Shown piece after piece: positions 1-11,248 of a DNA stretch of 64,000 nt; the first letter of the stretch is position 1; every line of letters begins with the position of its first letter. A model generated the notes under the pieces. That model was not told the DNA's origin and did no database searches. It saw nothing but the letters and a program-made list of their open reading frames with translations. Both the position numbers and the translations under genes were made by a program. The stretch spans positions 77,586,853 through 77,650,852 of the forward strand of contig CM060316.1 of NCBI GenBank assembly GCA_030674155.1, given 5' to 3'. The stretch comes from Stramonita haemastoma. Taxonomy: Eukaryota; Mollusca; Gastropoda; Neogastropoda; Muricidae.

Positions 1-2
1 CT

Positions 3-368
3 GCTGCTTTTGAGGCCAACACAGTCCCGATGCTGATGTACCCCAAGGATATGAAAGAGAAGATCGACAAATTGAAAGAGCAGCGCAAAGCAAGACAAGA
101 ACCCTTGGTTATGGGCCCTGGTGATCGCCCTCTGGGGAAAGTCAGCCCTCACAACCCGCCAATGCGTACCCACATTAAGTTTGAACTGAAAACCCATGAG
201 CAAGAGCGAGAGCATCTGAACCACATTGAGCACATCCATCAAAAGCAGCGCAAACGCCAGGAGGAGAAGCTGGAGAAAAAGCAGAGGAAAGCCTGGCTGA
301 CCAAGGTCAAGGGAACCGTGACAAATGACAAACCAAAAAGGCCAATGGAAATGACAAATGATAGATAA
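3..368 (+). CDS. C-terminal coding end of an unrecognised charged coiled-coil protein (partial)
   Basis: The reading frame is open from the window edge and stops with TAA at 366-368, so only the last ~121 residues are visible. The protein is very rich in Lys, Arg, Glu and Gln. A run of E-R-E-H, H-I-E-H-I-H-Q-K-Q and R-Q-E-E-K-L-E-K-K-Q looks like a basic amphipathic helix or coiled coil, preceded by a Pro/Gly segment (GPGDRPLGK). The tail is polar and basic (KPKRPMEMTNDR). I do not recognise the family. Such tails occur in cytoskeletal, ciliary and nucleolar proteins, but nothing here decides between them. Codon composition and helix periodicity differ from chance ORFs in this AT-rich region. 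The ATG at 30 is probably internal, because coding continues upstream of it. Confidence 0.6.
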   Translation, partial: AAFEANTVPMLMYPKDMKEKIDKLKEQRKARQEPLVMGPGDRPLGKVSPHNPPMRTHIKFELKTHEQEREHLNHIEHIHQKQRKRQEEKLEKKQRKAWLTKVKGTVTNDKPKRPMEMTNDR

Positions 369-2077
369 AAAAAAAAGTCACCAGAAATGACTAATGGCTT
401 GTCAAAGTCACCTGAAACAAAAGAATGTTGAAGAAAACTTCAGACAAGATCAGACTAGATGAGCAGCAGAAAACCTGGAAAGGACCTAGTTGCATATGAT
501 CACAATTATTCTTGAACTGTTATTTTGTTTTTTTACTTAATGTGTATTATCTTTTTATGCTACAAAGGCTGTTTCAGTTATACATACATCCTGTGATTTT
601 GAAATGTGTGGAAAAAACCAATGAAGGATGAATTTCTGTTTGTGTTTCTTTTTTTAAAGCTGCCGTTTAGACTTACAGAAAGTAATTGCAAATTCTATCA
701 TTCCTTTTTCTCAGTAGCAACTAAAATTGTCTCTGATTTCATGTTTGTGATGATATTGCTTATAGATCAGCTAACCATTTAGGCCATGTGAACTGTCACT
801 GCATTCTATCTTTTAAATTTAGTAATCTGCCATGTCAGACTTATACCAACCACATGAAAGGCGAAATGTAGAACTGGCCATATCTGGGGAAGAAAAACTT
901 ATGATGGAGCTGTGCCAAGATATGATGAGAATGGCTGTTATACTTAATTCATCGAAAATGATCAAATGAGACACTTCACATCAAGAACCAAGACCCTGAC
1001 CTGTTGCTGACAATATCACACATTTTTGCAAGATGAAAATAGCTCAAAGGCTGCAGACTGCAGAAAGAGAGAGACAGAGAGAGAGAGAGAGGTCATAGTA
1101 CGCTTGAAAAAATGTGAGGTTGGAAGGACATAGTGGTAATCACTTTGGAAGCAAATATTCATCCATTCTTCATAGTGCCACTCCCACATGCCCTAGTATT
1201 TATTTCATTTAAGAATTCTCAATTTGTTTAAGCTTTTCAAGTTTGTGTGTTGAATCCTGTTAACAGTATTGTGTAAGTGGCATTCCACTCCTACTTTCCC
1301 TACTTTTCATTTCAATCACGAATTTGTTTCAGATTTTTAAAGTCTGAGTGTTGAATCCTGTAACAGGATCGTATAAATGGCATTTTCTCAGCTTTAATTT
1401 AAGGTAGAAAGAAGTAGGGGCATCATTTTGCTTGATAATAAGCTCAAAGATGAAAATTATTCACAGGACTACTAGTTGAATACCTTTTAGATTAAGTTTT
1501 CAGCTTTGTAGCTGATGTCATGGTTAACATATTGGAAGCCACCCAAATGATAGAGAAAATGTGAGTTTTGCTGTTGTGTCTTAATGTTCTTAGGCTTTGA
1601 TTTTGATATGTACCAAAACATTCTTTACCAGATAATAATAATCACACCTGTTCCTCCTTCCACTGTGTATTTTTTTTCTATCTTCATGTAAAGTGTGGGA
1701 GTGTGGAAGTGAGAAAGAAAGCATATTTGCAGTAATTTGTTTTACCAATTTTGATCTTCAATTTTATGCTGATGCATTCAATGTCAATGTTTTTATTTGA
1801 CACTTGCTGTGATCTCATTTATTTTCCTTGATGTTTTGTACTGTTCCAATTTATCATAAAGTTTGAAAACATTGTGTGCATAAATCAGTTGTTGTTTTGT
1901 CTTTTATCAATGTCTAATTGCTTAGACTTTTCAGTATGCATCTCTTGCATCAGTTGTGTGTTTGCAAGTGTGATACAAATTGAATTATATATTCAACAAT
2001 TTTTAACAACAAATACAAGTTTATGGATTGTTTGAAGAGTTTCAAATTATGAAGTATTTCTTTTAAAATTCTAGATG

Positions 2078-2079
<2 letters not shown>
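369..2079. other. Probable 3' UTR and downstream intergenic DNA
   Basis: AT-rich DNA with no convincing ORF. It includes a short GA run near 1064-1092 and two similar stretches around 1200-1270 and 1310-1385 (each with a TTGAATCCTGT...TAACAG...GT.TAA.TGGCATT pattern), which look like a decayed local duplication. The polyadenylation site of the upstream gene could not be fixed. Confidence 0.4.
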
Positions 2080-2148
<69 letters not shown>

Positions 2149-2209
2149 TATCTGTTATCCTCAATATAAAAGAATATAATAAACACACACACACACACAT
2201 ACACACACA

Positions 2210-2275
<66 letters not shown>

Positions 2276-2339
2276 TATCTGTTATCCTCAATATAAAAGA
2301 ATATAGTAAACACACACACACACACACACATACACACCA

Positions 2340-2428
<89 letters not shown>
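2080..2428. repeat. Composite CA microsatellite with repeated SINE-tail spacers
   Basis: Three long CA runs are separated by two nearly identical spacers (2147-2180 and 2274-2310). Each spacer reads TTATCTGTTATCCTCAATAT and continues with AAAAGAATATARTAAA. The spacer matches the 3' tail of the D-type SINE seen elsewhere (47843-47880, 20700-20730). The array is therefore a higher-order repeat of SINE tail plus CA run. ORFs encoding Cys-Val repeats here are artefacts. Confidence 0.85.
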
Positions 2429-2430
<2 letters not shown>

Positions 2431-3176
2431 ATTTTTTTAGATCAGGCTTTGAAATGAGTCTACAAATTTTCAGTTGTTTGACTTTGGGAGAGTGGGATGT
2501 TGGTGTCAGTTAAAATTTGGCATACTATCTAAGCAAACAATTCTTGTGATATCAATTATACAGCTTGAAGTATATGGAAATCTTTTGAAATACGTATTTT
2601 ATTCTTGCATCTGTACTTAAATAAAAGAAAAAAGATGGTAATGATAATGGAAGTTCATCATAAAAGATTTTTTTCATTGTATCATACCAAGCAGCATCTC
2701 AGTAATTATGTAGATTTATTAGATATTACATTTTGAAAAGCATAATGTTACATATGGTGATTTTATGTACCATAAATATCCTTTGATTCCTGTAATAATG
2801 TAAAGTTTCTGTCTAAGTTGTTTGTATGTACATTTATATAAATTTCTGTTGCTTTGTTAATTTTTGTGCGTAGGAAATGTTGATCTATCATTTGTTTGTA
2901 CATGCATATAGTGATATAGTTAAAAAGTTGTTCTGTTTGAAACAGGATTGTGTATATTTTTGCTGTCCAGTTGTTTTTTGTGATGTTGATACATGCTACG
3001 CATAATATAGTTAGTATACTTTTTAGGCGACAAACTAGATTTCTTTTGCTGCAAACATGCTAAGTTATTATCCCTTTGAATGAAATCAGAAAAAAGTATT
3101 TCACCAGCATTTTTCATCTTACATTTTTTTGTCATCAGAGAAAAGAAAGCAAATGATTATCCTTTTGCTCTAGATT

Positions 3177-3452
3177 AGCCGCCGCAGTAGTTGGACTCGT
3201 AATCTAAAGGTTGCGGGTTCGATCCCAGCTTTCGGCTATGGCGTTGTGCCCTTGGAAAAGGCACTTTACGGCTATTTTCTCACCCCACCCAGGTGTAAAA
3301 GGGGTACCAACCTTGTGTTGGGGGTTAACCCTGCGATAGACTGGCGTCCTATCCAGGGGGGGAGTCTATGACTCTCAGTCGCTTAAGGCCACAGAAACCG
3401 GGATAAGCACCGGCCTGATGAGCCTTAGGCTCGGGACAGACTTTAACTTTAA
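3177..3452 (+). mobile_element. tRNA-derived SINE, family A, copy 1
   Basis: The head keeps an anticodon-loop-like GGACTCGTAATCTAAAGG and a B-box-like GGGTTCGATCCC. A conserved body (GTGTTGGGGGTTAACCCTGC) and a 3' end TCGGGACAGACTTTAACTTT follow. A 14-bp target-site duplication, TTTTGCTCTAGATT, flanks it at 3163-3176 and 3453-3466. Compared with the copy at 29351-29651 the head has an internal deletion. Transcription by RNA polymerase III is expected for the family, not shown here. Confidence 0.9.
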
Positions 3453-3730
3453 TTTTGCTCTAGATTGCTTGTCTGTCACAGAGCAGTGCAAAGTGTGAAT
3501 ATGCATCACATCATTCTGAATTGTTTTAAGTTTTGCATATGGTTTTTGAAATACATAATTGAAATCATGTAATAATTGAGCTGCTACAATGTACCTTGAA
3601 ATACAAACATGATTCATAACTCTTACATGTAATGAGGTAAATATGAACTTCTTACCATGGCTATTATGATGTGGATGACTGCTGCTTTTCCTCAGGCTTC
3701 ATGATATATAATAGTGGAATATTTTGTGCC

Positions 3731-3732
<2 letters not shown>

Positions 3733-3814
<82 letters not shown>
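3733..3814. repeat. (AT)n microsatellite
   Basis: Uninterrupted TA/AT dinucleotides with a single phase change near 3770. No gene is associated with it. Confidence 0.95.
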
Positions 3815-3818
<4 letters not shown>

Positions 3819-4450
3819 CTCTGTGAAGATAAAACTTTTTAAAAAGCTAAAGATAAAATTACAGTTGGTTATTATGTCTGTTAAAAGAATTGGAGAAAAA
3901 AAACAACAAATCACACAAATCTAGCCCCCTCTTCCACTGTGCCTTTTTTTTCGGGGTGGGGGGTGCATTCAGAAGATACTGGGTCTCTCACCTGCAATGT
4001 CTCACCTGTCTCACCTATCAGCATCATCAAGTTCAGTGCTAGCCATGGCACCTGATGATATTGATATGATCCTCTTTCTCCATTTGCTCTGGTCTTCACA
4101 GGCCCTGCTGCAATGTACCAAATTAGTCAGAATCATGATTCTGGAAATATTTGTAAATCACTTACAAGCTGCAGAGTGTTGAAAAAAAGGTGTGATCATT
4201 CTGCTTATTCATTATCATCATGTATATGCTATATTAAAAAAAATACTATACCTGAGTAGAGCAGATAACTAGCAGGATAATCCTTGCACACTCACTCACA
4301 GTGCAGAGAAATTAACTGATCTCTTTAGAACCAGAAGCTGATGACATTTTGTATTGCCATATCTTGCTTATCTGCAGATGTTTGATTTTTATGAATGTTT
4401 TTTTTTTTTAATGCATCCAGACCTATGAGGCATTCCTGATTTACACATTT

Positions 4451-4746
4451 GAAGGTAAAAGGTAAAGGTGTCCCATAACCTAGGTGGTCCTAGGGGAGCA
4501 AGGCGTCAGAGACCTCAGCTTCTCTAGGGGTCAGCATGTTGAGGGTGGCGCCCATCTCCTCTCCCTCGCTGCTTTACCTTCCCTGACCCTAAAGAGGGCA
4601 GGTACCCATTGACAGCTGGGTGAACTGGGGGAACTGTACTGAGCAAGGCATGCAAACGGTCACCCATTCAACTGGTAACCACGCTCGATGCTACTTAACT
4701 TGACTGGGGGAAAGCGAGCGCTCTGACCACTGAGCTATCCCGCCCC
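4451..4746 (-). mobile_element. tRNA-derived SINE, family B, copy 1
   Basis: Read on the minus strand, the element starts with a tRNA-like head (GGGGCGGGATAGCTCAGTGG, A box) and ends in a GGTAAAGGT-type tail. A 10-bp target-site duplication TTACACATTT lies at 4441-4450 and 4747-4756. A close full-length relative is at 55274-55575 and a 5'-truncated one at 13845-13990. The B box is degenerate. Confidence 0.88.
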
Positions 4747-4851
4747 TTACACATTTACATTTAAATTTAACACACAATATTGTTAGGACGCTAAGAAAAT
4801 GATATAGATGGCATTTATTTCAAAATCAGTTTCCAATATTGCATGATGGTA

Positions 4852-4945
4852 GTGCTTGACATCTTTGCCATTCTATATCTCATTGATCAACAAGGTATGT
4901 GCTTGACATCTTTGCCATTCTATATCTCATTGATCAACAAGGTAT
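4852..4945. repeat. Perfect 47-bp tandem duplication
   Basis: Two identical head-to-tail copies (4852-4898 and 4899-4945), each starting GTGCTTGACATCTTTGCC and ending CAACAAGGTAT. The second copy abuts the head of the family C SINE. Perfect identity points to a recent duplication or an assembly duplicate. Confidence 0.95.
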
Positions 4946-5320
4946 GTCGGTGGTCTAGAGGTAACATGCCTGCCTAGAAACCGAAAAGTCCAGGTCAGAG
5001 TATGCGATGGTTTGAATCCCATTTGGGCCAAAAACTTTTCCCCCATCCTAATGAGTGGTGATCTGGGTGCTAGTCTTTGTGTGTTACACATCATCATTAT
5101 TTAGCGCATGTTAAAGAACCCACGGCAACAAGAGGGTTGCCCCTGGCAAAATTCTGTAGAAAAAAGCCACTCTGATAGGGAAACAAATACGGTTCCAAAC
5201 AAGAAAAAAATAAAATAATGAGTGGCACTGCACTTGTTGCACTACACTCTCCCTGGGGAGAGCAGCCTGAATTTCACCAGAGAAATCTGCTGTGACATAA
5301 AGAGGTTTATTATATATTTT
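4946..5320 (+). mobile_element. tRNA-derived SINE, family C, older copy
   Basis: The head GTCGGTGGTCTAGAGGTAAC and a B-box-like GGTTTGAATCCC are followed by the body AAAGAACCCACGGCAACAAG and a 3' part with the palindrome-like CTCTCCCTGGGGAGAG. The end ATAAAGAGGTTTATTA matches the 3' tail of the full copy on the opposite strand at 47419-47841. No clean target-site duplication was found. Confidence 0.75.
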
Positions 5321-6139
5321 TTTTTTTTTTTTTTTTAAGTGGATTCAAATTACTTTTGAGTGATAATGATTTCGAGTCATTACATTTTTTTTTTAATGTA
5401 GATTTGACAGGTACCACAAGTCAGTATTGTATAATTTCAAAAACTTGTTCTGATTGACAAGAGGTAGTATGTGGTTTGCAGATTAGAGTTGTTTAAAAAT
5501 TAGTTGAGTCTGACTTTATATAATACTGAATAAACAATACAAAAAAAAGAAGAAAACAACTTTAAGGAAAAAACTGAATTGAAAATAAGAATACCAATGA
5601 GATTTTCCACACTGTGAAAACTACAAATAACAAGTAAATGTGAAGGGCGATCTGAGTTACTTTTCTTCATAAGATATGCAGCATATGCTATTTTGAGTAA
5701 AGCCAGTGAATTGTGCAAAGAACAAGTTTGTTTGGGTGCTAGTTCTGTCATGTCCATTTAAGACTTTGGTTTCTGGCATGAAAGCAGAGTTAAGAGCCAT
5801 TAAGCCAAAACCACTCTGCAAACTGTTCAGACTGCTCTTCGTTGCCAAGGTTTCAAGGCTTGTATTTGTGATAAAAAATCTACAACTGGTCCCCTTAAAC
5901 ACACTACCATAATGAGCACTGCATCAAACTATCATCATGAATCAAAATTAATTTAGAGGAAATGTGTGAGAATGTATTTTCAACTCTTAACAGACGATAA
6001 AAAAAAAAGTGCTCACAGATAAATAAGCTGGTGAAAATTAAACTTAGAGGGGTGAAAAAAACTTAAATGGTATATAGTTTGTATGCCAGTCAATACAGTA
6101 GCTTTCTTATTAAATTAGATGTGTGGTGTGTGTGTGTGT

Positions 6140-6175
<36 letters not shown>

Positions 6176-7863
6176 ATTCTAATCTTGTATAAGAGGAAAG
6201 CCAAATATCTCATATTTCACAGCAATGAATACAGTAAAAACATGTTCATGCTATGATTTTCATTTGACTTAGGTAGAGGTTTTCAGCCTTCAGTTTTAGA
6301 TATATTTGTATCTGTTTTTGTGCCTAAGTAGAAAGTGTATGCAAGCTGCATTGATTAAAAGTGTCATGTTTCTTTTTTGTTAGAGGCTTTTCTTTGTTTA
6401 AGGTTTTAATTGATTTGTTTGTTGTAAAATCACATTTCATTATGGTAGAATTGAGAGAGTGTCATTTCCTTTTGGCATTTTTGTAGCATCCTTTACATGA
6501 TCATATTTTTTTGTGTGGCAAACATTTTGCAGCTGCAGTATTCAGATCAAAGAAATACATTCATGAATTTATCAAAACAGCTTTAAAATGTTCTTTTAAG
6601 CCTATACTCCAGCCCCTTTGTGGTGTCTTGTCCAAATGTCTCAAGATGTGCATTATTATTCATGCTTGCACAGGACTCGCATCAAGCAGCATTATTTTAC
6701 ACTGTGACATTCCAAGGGAAAACCCCAAACTTTTTTAACATCCTAGAAGTTCAACAATGTCTGACGAAATACCACACAAAAGACCCCAAAGATCTATGGA
6801 ATACTCTTCTAAAAACATGAAGAAGAAATATCTTCTCTAAAGTTTCCAAAAAGCTGTAAATATTTTCTGACTTGCAATTTGTGTGATTTGATAAAAATTA
6901 TTGTGGACATCTTTGTTGATGATGTATTTAATTGGCCTGTCTGTGATGTTTTTAAAACACCTAAGATTTTCTTATCATGTAAAGCATTCCTGTGACTTGT
7001 ATCAGTATTAATCAAAAGGTGAAACAAAACAATTTCTCCATGCTCAGCCATATATTGTTCCTGATAAATAAACTTAAAATCAGCTTGTGAATGAGGAGAT
7101 ACTTGTATGTTTCATATTATATATAATATTTCATACATTTTCACTATTAGGTGTTGATTTGGAAAACTATGCTTGATGTTTGTTGTGGCAGAATGTTTCT
7201 GATGAGCTTTTGATTAGATATAAAAATGCAGTGCTGGCAGTCTTCTGTCATGATTGTTGTAAAACTGAAGTGTGTTTTGCTTTGGGGGCATGTGAAAGGG
7301 AGAAAGAGAGAGAGAGAAAGAGTGTGTGTTTTTTATCAGTTATTTTATTCTTTTATTTCAAGGATCCCAGCAGAATTTTACTTAAAGCCTACACTACAGC
7401 AGTGGCGCAGTCCTGTGCTAGCTCCTAGACTGGTTGATTTCACTGAGCTGAAGAGTCTAGTCTATCTCCTTGAGGCCATCCTCCTCACCTTCACAGCCAT
7501 TGGGAGACAGGTTGCCCTCTTTTGCCTGTTCCATTATTGGTTGTCCTCTTGGTATATGACCCATACCTGAGGGCTGCTTTGTGGGCATCAGGGCGTATCC
7601 ACACACTGGTGGACCTGCATGCCACACATTAAGGGGGCCAAATCACTTCCCTTAAGGGTTTTAAACTAGACTTTTCCCTCTCTCTCAGATTTTTTTTTAT
7701 CGAAGTTAGACTCCTCTAGATCTGTTGTGTTCTGTCCCGGGGGTGCATGTTACCTGGTCACAGCAGTCACCTCCTGAAGGATGTGGCCAAATGGCTTGCG
7801 TGCAACAGTCTCAAGATGAAGAGGCTATGCCAATCACACATTGTACTCTTTAATACTTCTCTC

Positions 7864-7865
<2 letters not shown>
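5321..7865. other. Intergenic DNA without a supported gene
   Basis: AT-rich DNA with a GT microsatellite (6121-6172), T homopolymers, and a moderately GC-rich block near 7390-7640 that looks repeat-derived but was not matched to another copy in the window. ORFs up to 114 aa show no recognisable domain. Confidence 0.5.
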
Positions 7866-7897
<32 letters not shown>

Positions 7898-8196
7898 ATA
7901 GCACTCATGTGCTTTTTTACATGCAGTCCCCGTGTGTATGCAGTTTTGTAAATTTTGTCATCTGTTCCCACCGGCACACAATGGCCTACTCTTGTGAAAA
8001 GCGGAACAGGTTTTAACATGTGCACAAGATGTTCTGCGTGCATTCACACACGGGACCTCGGTTTATAGTCTCATCCAAAGGACTTTTGGGGGGAATGGAG
8101 TCGGCACTGATGTTAACTCCAGTGGAAAAATCCTCTTGAACGAGATTCGAACCTGGGTCAGCAGATCACAAGCGCATCACTCTAACCACCAGGCTA

Positions 8197-8200
<4 letters not shown>
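7866..8200 (-). mobile_element. SINE family D copy with GT microsatellite at its tail
   Basis: On the minus strand the order is head (TAGCCTGGTGGTTAGAGTGA, B-box-like GGTTCGAATC), a body containing GGAGTTAACATCAGTGCC, then a region complementary to GTCCCCGTGTGTATGCAG. GT runs flank it on both sides (7866-7897 and 8199-8235). Confidence 0.75.
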
Positions 8201-8236
<36 letters not shown>

Positions 8237-8239
8237 AGG

Positions 8240-8450
8240 GGGTGGGCACTTCTTTTATCCATAGCTCAGTCAATCTTTTGGAAGAGACTATAAACGGATG
8301 TCCCATCTACAAATGTACACAGAACATCTTCTGTACACATAAAAACCTGTTCCACTTTTTGGAAGAGTAGGCAATTGTATGCAAGTGGAAACGAATGACA
8401 ACATTTTACAAAACCGCACACACATGTGTATGGTTATTCCATTATACTTG
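8240..8450 (+). mobile_element. Decayed SINE family D fragment, plus orientation
   Basis: Contains GAGACTATAAACGGATGTCC, AGAACATCTTCTGTACAC, CCTGTTCCACTTTTTGG and the tail TTATTCCATTATACTTGATA. These match the D consensus at 20515-20735, but diverged. It lies inverted relative to the neighbour at 7866-8200. Confidence 0.65.
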
Positions 8451-8499
8451 ATATTAAAGAATAGGTCAAAATAATCAGCTGAATGACCTTACGCAATTT

Positions 8500-8605
8500 T
8501 AGTAATTCCTTGGCAAGAGCTCTGAGGTTCACCAATGGAGAGATTTTGCATATGTGGCAGTTTGCCCACCATTGGAGTAGTTTCTTTCTGACTTCATGGA
8601 CAATA
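8500..8605 (+). repeat. Interspersed repeat F fragment
   Basis: GCTCTGAGGTTCACCAATGG plus GAGATTTTGCATATG recurs at 16615-16715 and 62285-62400, where it reads GAGCTCCAAGGTTCACCAAT and a GCGTATGCG segment. It is a small dispersed element of unknown type. Confidence 0.55.
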
Positions 8606-8639
8606 ATGTCTAAACCCAACACAGGAATGCATTAAAAAA

Positions 8640-8915
8640 ATATATAAAAAAAGTCATTTGTTCAAGACTTAGATTGCAATGGCCTTCTCATCCAAAAGGT
8701 GAAACAAGCTTTAACACATGTGCAAGATGTTCTGCTAGTGTTCTTATATGTATGGGGTCTCAGTTTAAAAAATAGTCTCATCTGAAGGACTTTCCGGAGA
8801 GTGATATCATTACTGATGTTAACTCCAGGAGAAAAACCCCTTTGAACAGACGTCTTGGTGGTGACTTAAACCCAGGTCATCAGATCATGACCACAAGGCT
8901 ATTCTGTCCCCCTTG
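8640..8915 (-). mobile_element. Decayed SINE family D fragment, minus orientation
   Basis: Contains AAGATGTTCTGCTAGTGTTC, ATAGTCTCATCTGAAGGACT and GATGTTAACTCCAGGAGAAA, which are D-body landmarks on the plus strand. A weak tRNA-like end lies near 8880-8912. Confidence 0.6.
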
Positions 8916-10797
8916 TAATTGTTTAACTGCCAATACATGTATGCACTTAATTCTTACTTTCCAATTTTCCTTGCCACACCCACACAAGAGATTCAACGCA
9001 CTTTTTCCCTTACAGACTTAATGATGAAATTACACTGGTCTCCCAGAAAGCAAAAGCTCACATTTATAACAACAGCACTCTGAAAATTTCTCAATAAGAG
9101 AACTCAAGTTATAATGGTGCTTCTGGTTTCATACTCAACAATTGAAATACTAAAAAAGCAGTAACAATACTGCTATGCAAATATTACATCACAAAATATA
9201 CTTCCAAGCTCAAAGACGTCAGATAAACACGTTGTTGTTTTTTATGATTTATCCTTAAAACAGAAAAGGCTGCAGAAGCCTACAGGCAAGTATCAGAACA
9301 CAGAGATAGTGATACAGACACAACACAAAAAAACGCAAAGGCTTTATCTGTTTCCACTGAAATGCTATTAGTTTATTGCAGATACATTAATAATTAAGGC
9401 TTGTCACCTTGTGAGAATGAACAATACACTGTGCAAGCAAGTGTTTTTCAAACAGAATAACACTAACAGTGTCATTTATAATTTAAATTCCTCACAAAAA
9501 AATACTGGGATATTCAAGATGCACCACCACACATTCTGTGAATCTGACATTTCTACAATTCTAGTAATTATATTACTACTACTAGTACTAGTACTAGTAT
9601 TGAATAAGAATCACTAAGCACCATTACCATATTGATCATAAGCTTAAGAAATAATATTTAACAAAATAGAAAGGCCTGGTCATCACTTCATAAATTTATA
9701 CATAAAAAGCTATGCTTTCATACACTGTAAAGTTGTACAGTATTTTGGGCGTGAGTTACAAGACCGTATGAATCCTGATGCATACATTTTTTATGACTGA
9801 TAGTAAAATACTCATAGAGCCATACTACAGTAAATTTTGTCATTTATTAATTTTAGCTAATACAGCATGGCATCAAACTAAAGCAAAATCTTGGAAACAT
9901 ATCTTACAAAACGCCATAATCCAGTTTAAACTCACAATCACACAAACTGCAACAAAGATTATGATGTCAGGTAACAACATAATATCATTCATTGTACATT
10001 ATTGTACAGAACTTCATTATAGATCTAGTATATATATCTTGTGTGCTTTTTTTATCAAAACAGTTTTGTGGGGGTTGTTATAATAATGCCAATGGTCAAA
10101 TGGAACAAATTACAAATCAAAAACGGGTAATTCTCAGATTTTACAGGTCTACAGCTACTTCTATCACACAAGTTTAAATCTCAGTACTTATCTGTCTACA
10201 GACAAACACAATATGAATACATAAATATATGCTATTACTGATTACTCACACTGCTCTTTCATTTATGATCTCTAAGTAGTAGATATTGTTCTATTCTGCT
10301 AACTGCACTTTAAATATATTTAAGCAGGTAGGCTTCCATCAATTAAGTGAGGCTTCAATGAAAGGACAAACTTTGAATCGCTGATGCTTAAATTATCTTC
10401 TTCTTACACCATTTCAGTATTTTGACAGTTATTTATTATTTAGATATTGTATGAATCAGCATGTATCAGTATTATAGATGTCTGTTTACAGGTAAAACAT
10501 TCAACATATCAATGTAGCCTGATACATTTCATTTGTTAACATCAAGACTTGTCTGCATAAAAGTGGTAGTTCAAATGATGCACTGATACTGTGATTTAAA
10601 CACAACAGAACACAAGTTTGCCCTGAAGTCTAACTAGCATTACACTTTCAGCTTGTTTTTGTTGTTTTTAAACTGTAAGATGCAACAAAAGAATCAGTCA
10701 TAAAAGTTTCCCTCTTTGGTGATGTTAACTTACATTCTCACTCTCACAAAATACTAAGCATATCCTAAAACCAAGTTTGTTGAGGTTCAAACCACTT
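8916..10797. other. Intergenic DNA; probable 3' UTR of the minus-strand MRPL27 gene
   Basis: AT-rich, without repeat hits or coding signal. TTTATT motifs (AATAAA on the minus strand) near 10432-10440 could end the MRPL27 transcript, but no site is decisive. Confidence 0.35.
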
Positions 10798-11248
10798 CTA
10801 CACCTGTGATACAAGTCTGAATTTCCCATGCAGAGGTGTTGACAAAATGTTGAAAAACTTCTTGTATATAACCACACCATTTTTGACGGGTTCATACAAT
10901 GGACTGTCAGGATATGGCGAAAGTTTTTCACAGGTAACAACCACTTTTCCATCGGTCATTGCGTACAGGGTATTGTCTCTGTCAAGTCGTACGTTCTCCC
11001 TGGTAAAAGCGAAGCCCCAACTGACGAACAAGAACTTCGCCAGAATGAACGAACGAGCCATCTTGCCGCTTCCAACCTCTGCTTTTCCCTGGCGTTCTTT
11101 TTCTTTTGTTTCTTGATTTTGATCCTGCTTTTTTCGAGGCCATCGAACTGCCTTCCACATTGCACAAAGGTGACAGGATTTTTGTAAATGTGCTCAGTAG
11201 AGGAGATCTCAATGCCATGAGGGATGCCATGTTGGTTGCTGAGGTCAA
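10798..11248 (-). CDS. MRPL27: Mitochondrial ribosomal protein bL27m (large subunit), intronless, one frame break
   Basis: bL27m is a structural protein of the mitochondrial 39S subunit near the peptidyl-transferase centre. From ATG at 11248-11246 the first frame gives a basic, Ser/Leu-rich presequence-like start, then the L27 N-domain: ASKKAGSKSRNKRK, PGKSRG, then FVHSGEVLVRQ and LRFYQGE. The second frame continues as NVRLDRDNTLYAMTDGKV and ends VVIYKKFF...GKFRLVSQV with TAG at 10798-10800. Together they follow the whole L27m fold (bacterial GRDHTLFAL region, mammalian LYAL...VLYKTF...GTFKLVAML). The frame change is near 10993-10999. Two missing bases (a lost GA in GGGAGAAC) or one extra base would join the halves at 149-150 residues, close to the mammalian ~148. 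There is no intron, although vertebrate MRPL27 has several. It may be a real gene with an assembly error, or an intronless retrocopy. Confidence 0.8.

Noticed and set aside
1950..2429. Cys-Val repeat ORFs, also at 12556-12801, 45759-45998 and 46933-47244
   Set aside because: Translations of CA/GT or CT/GA dinucleotide runs.
3177..3250. tRNA-Thr(CGT)-like sequence, also at 29577-29651 and 33526-33590
   Set aside because: Part of SINE family A heads: no paired acceptor stem, and a long SINE body follows.
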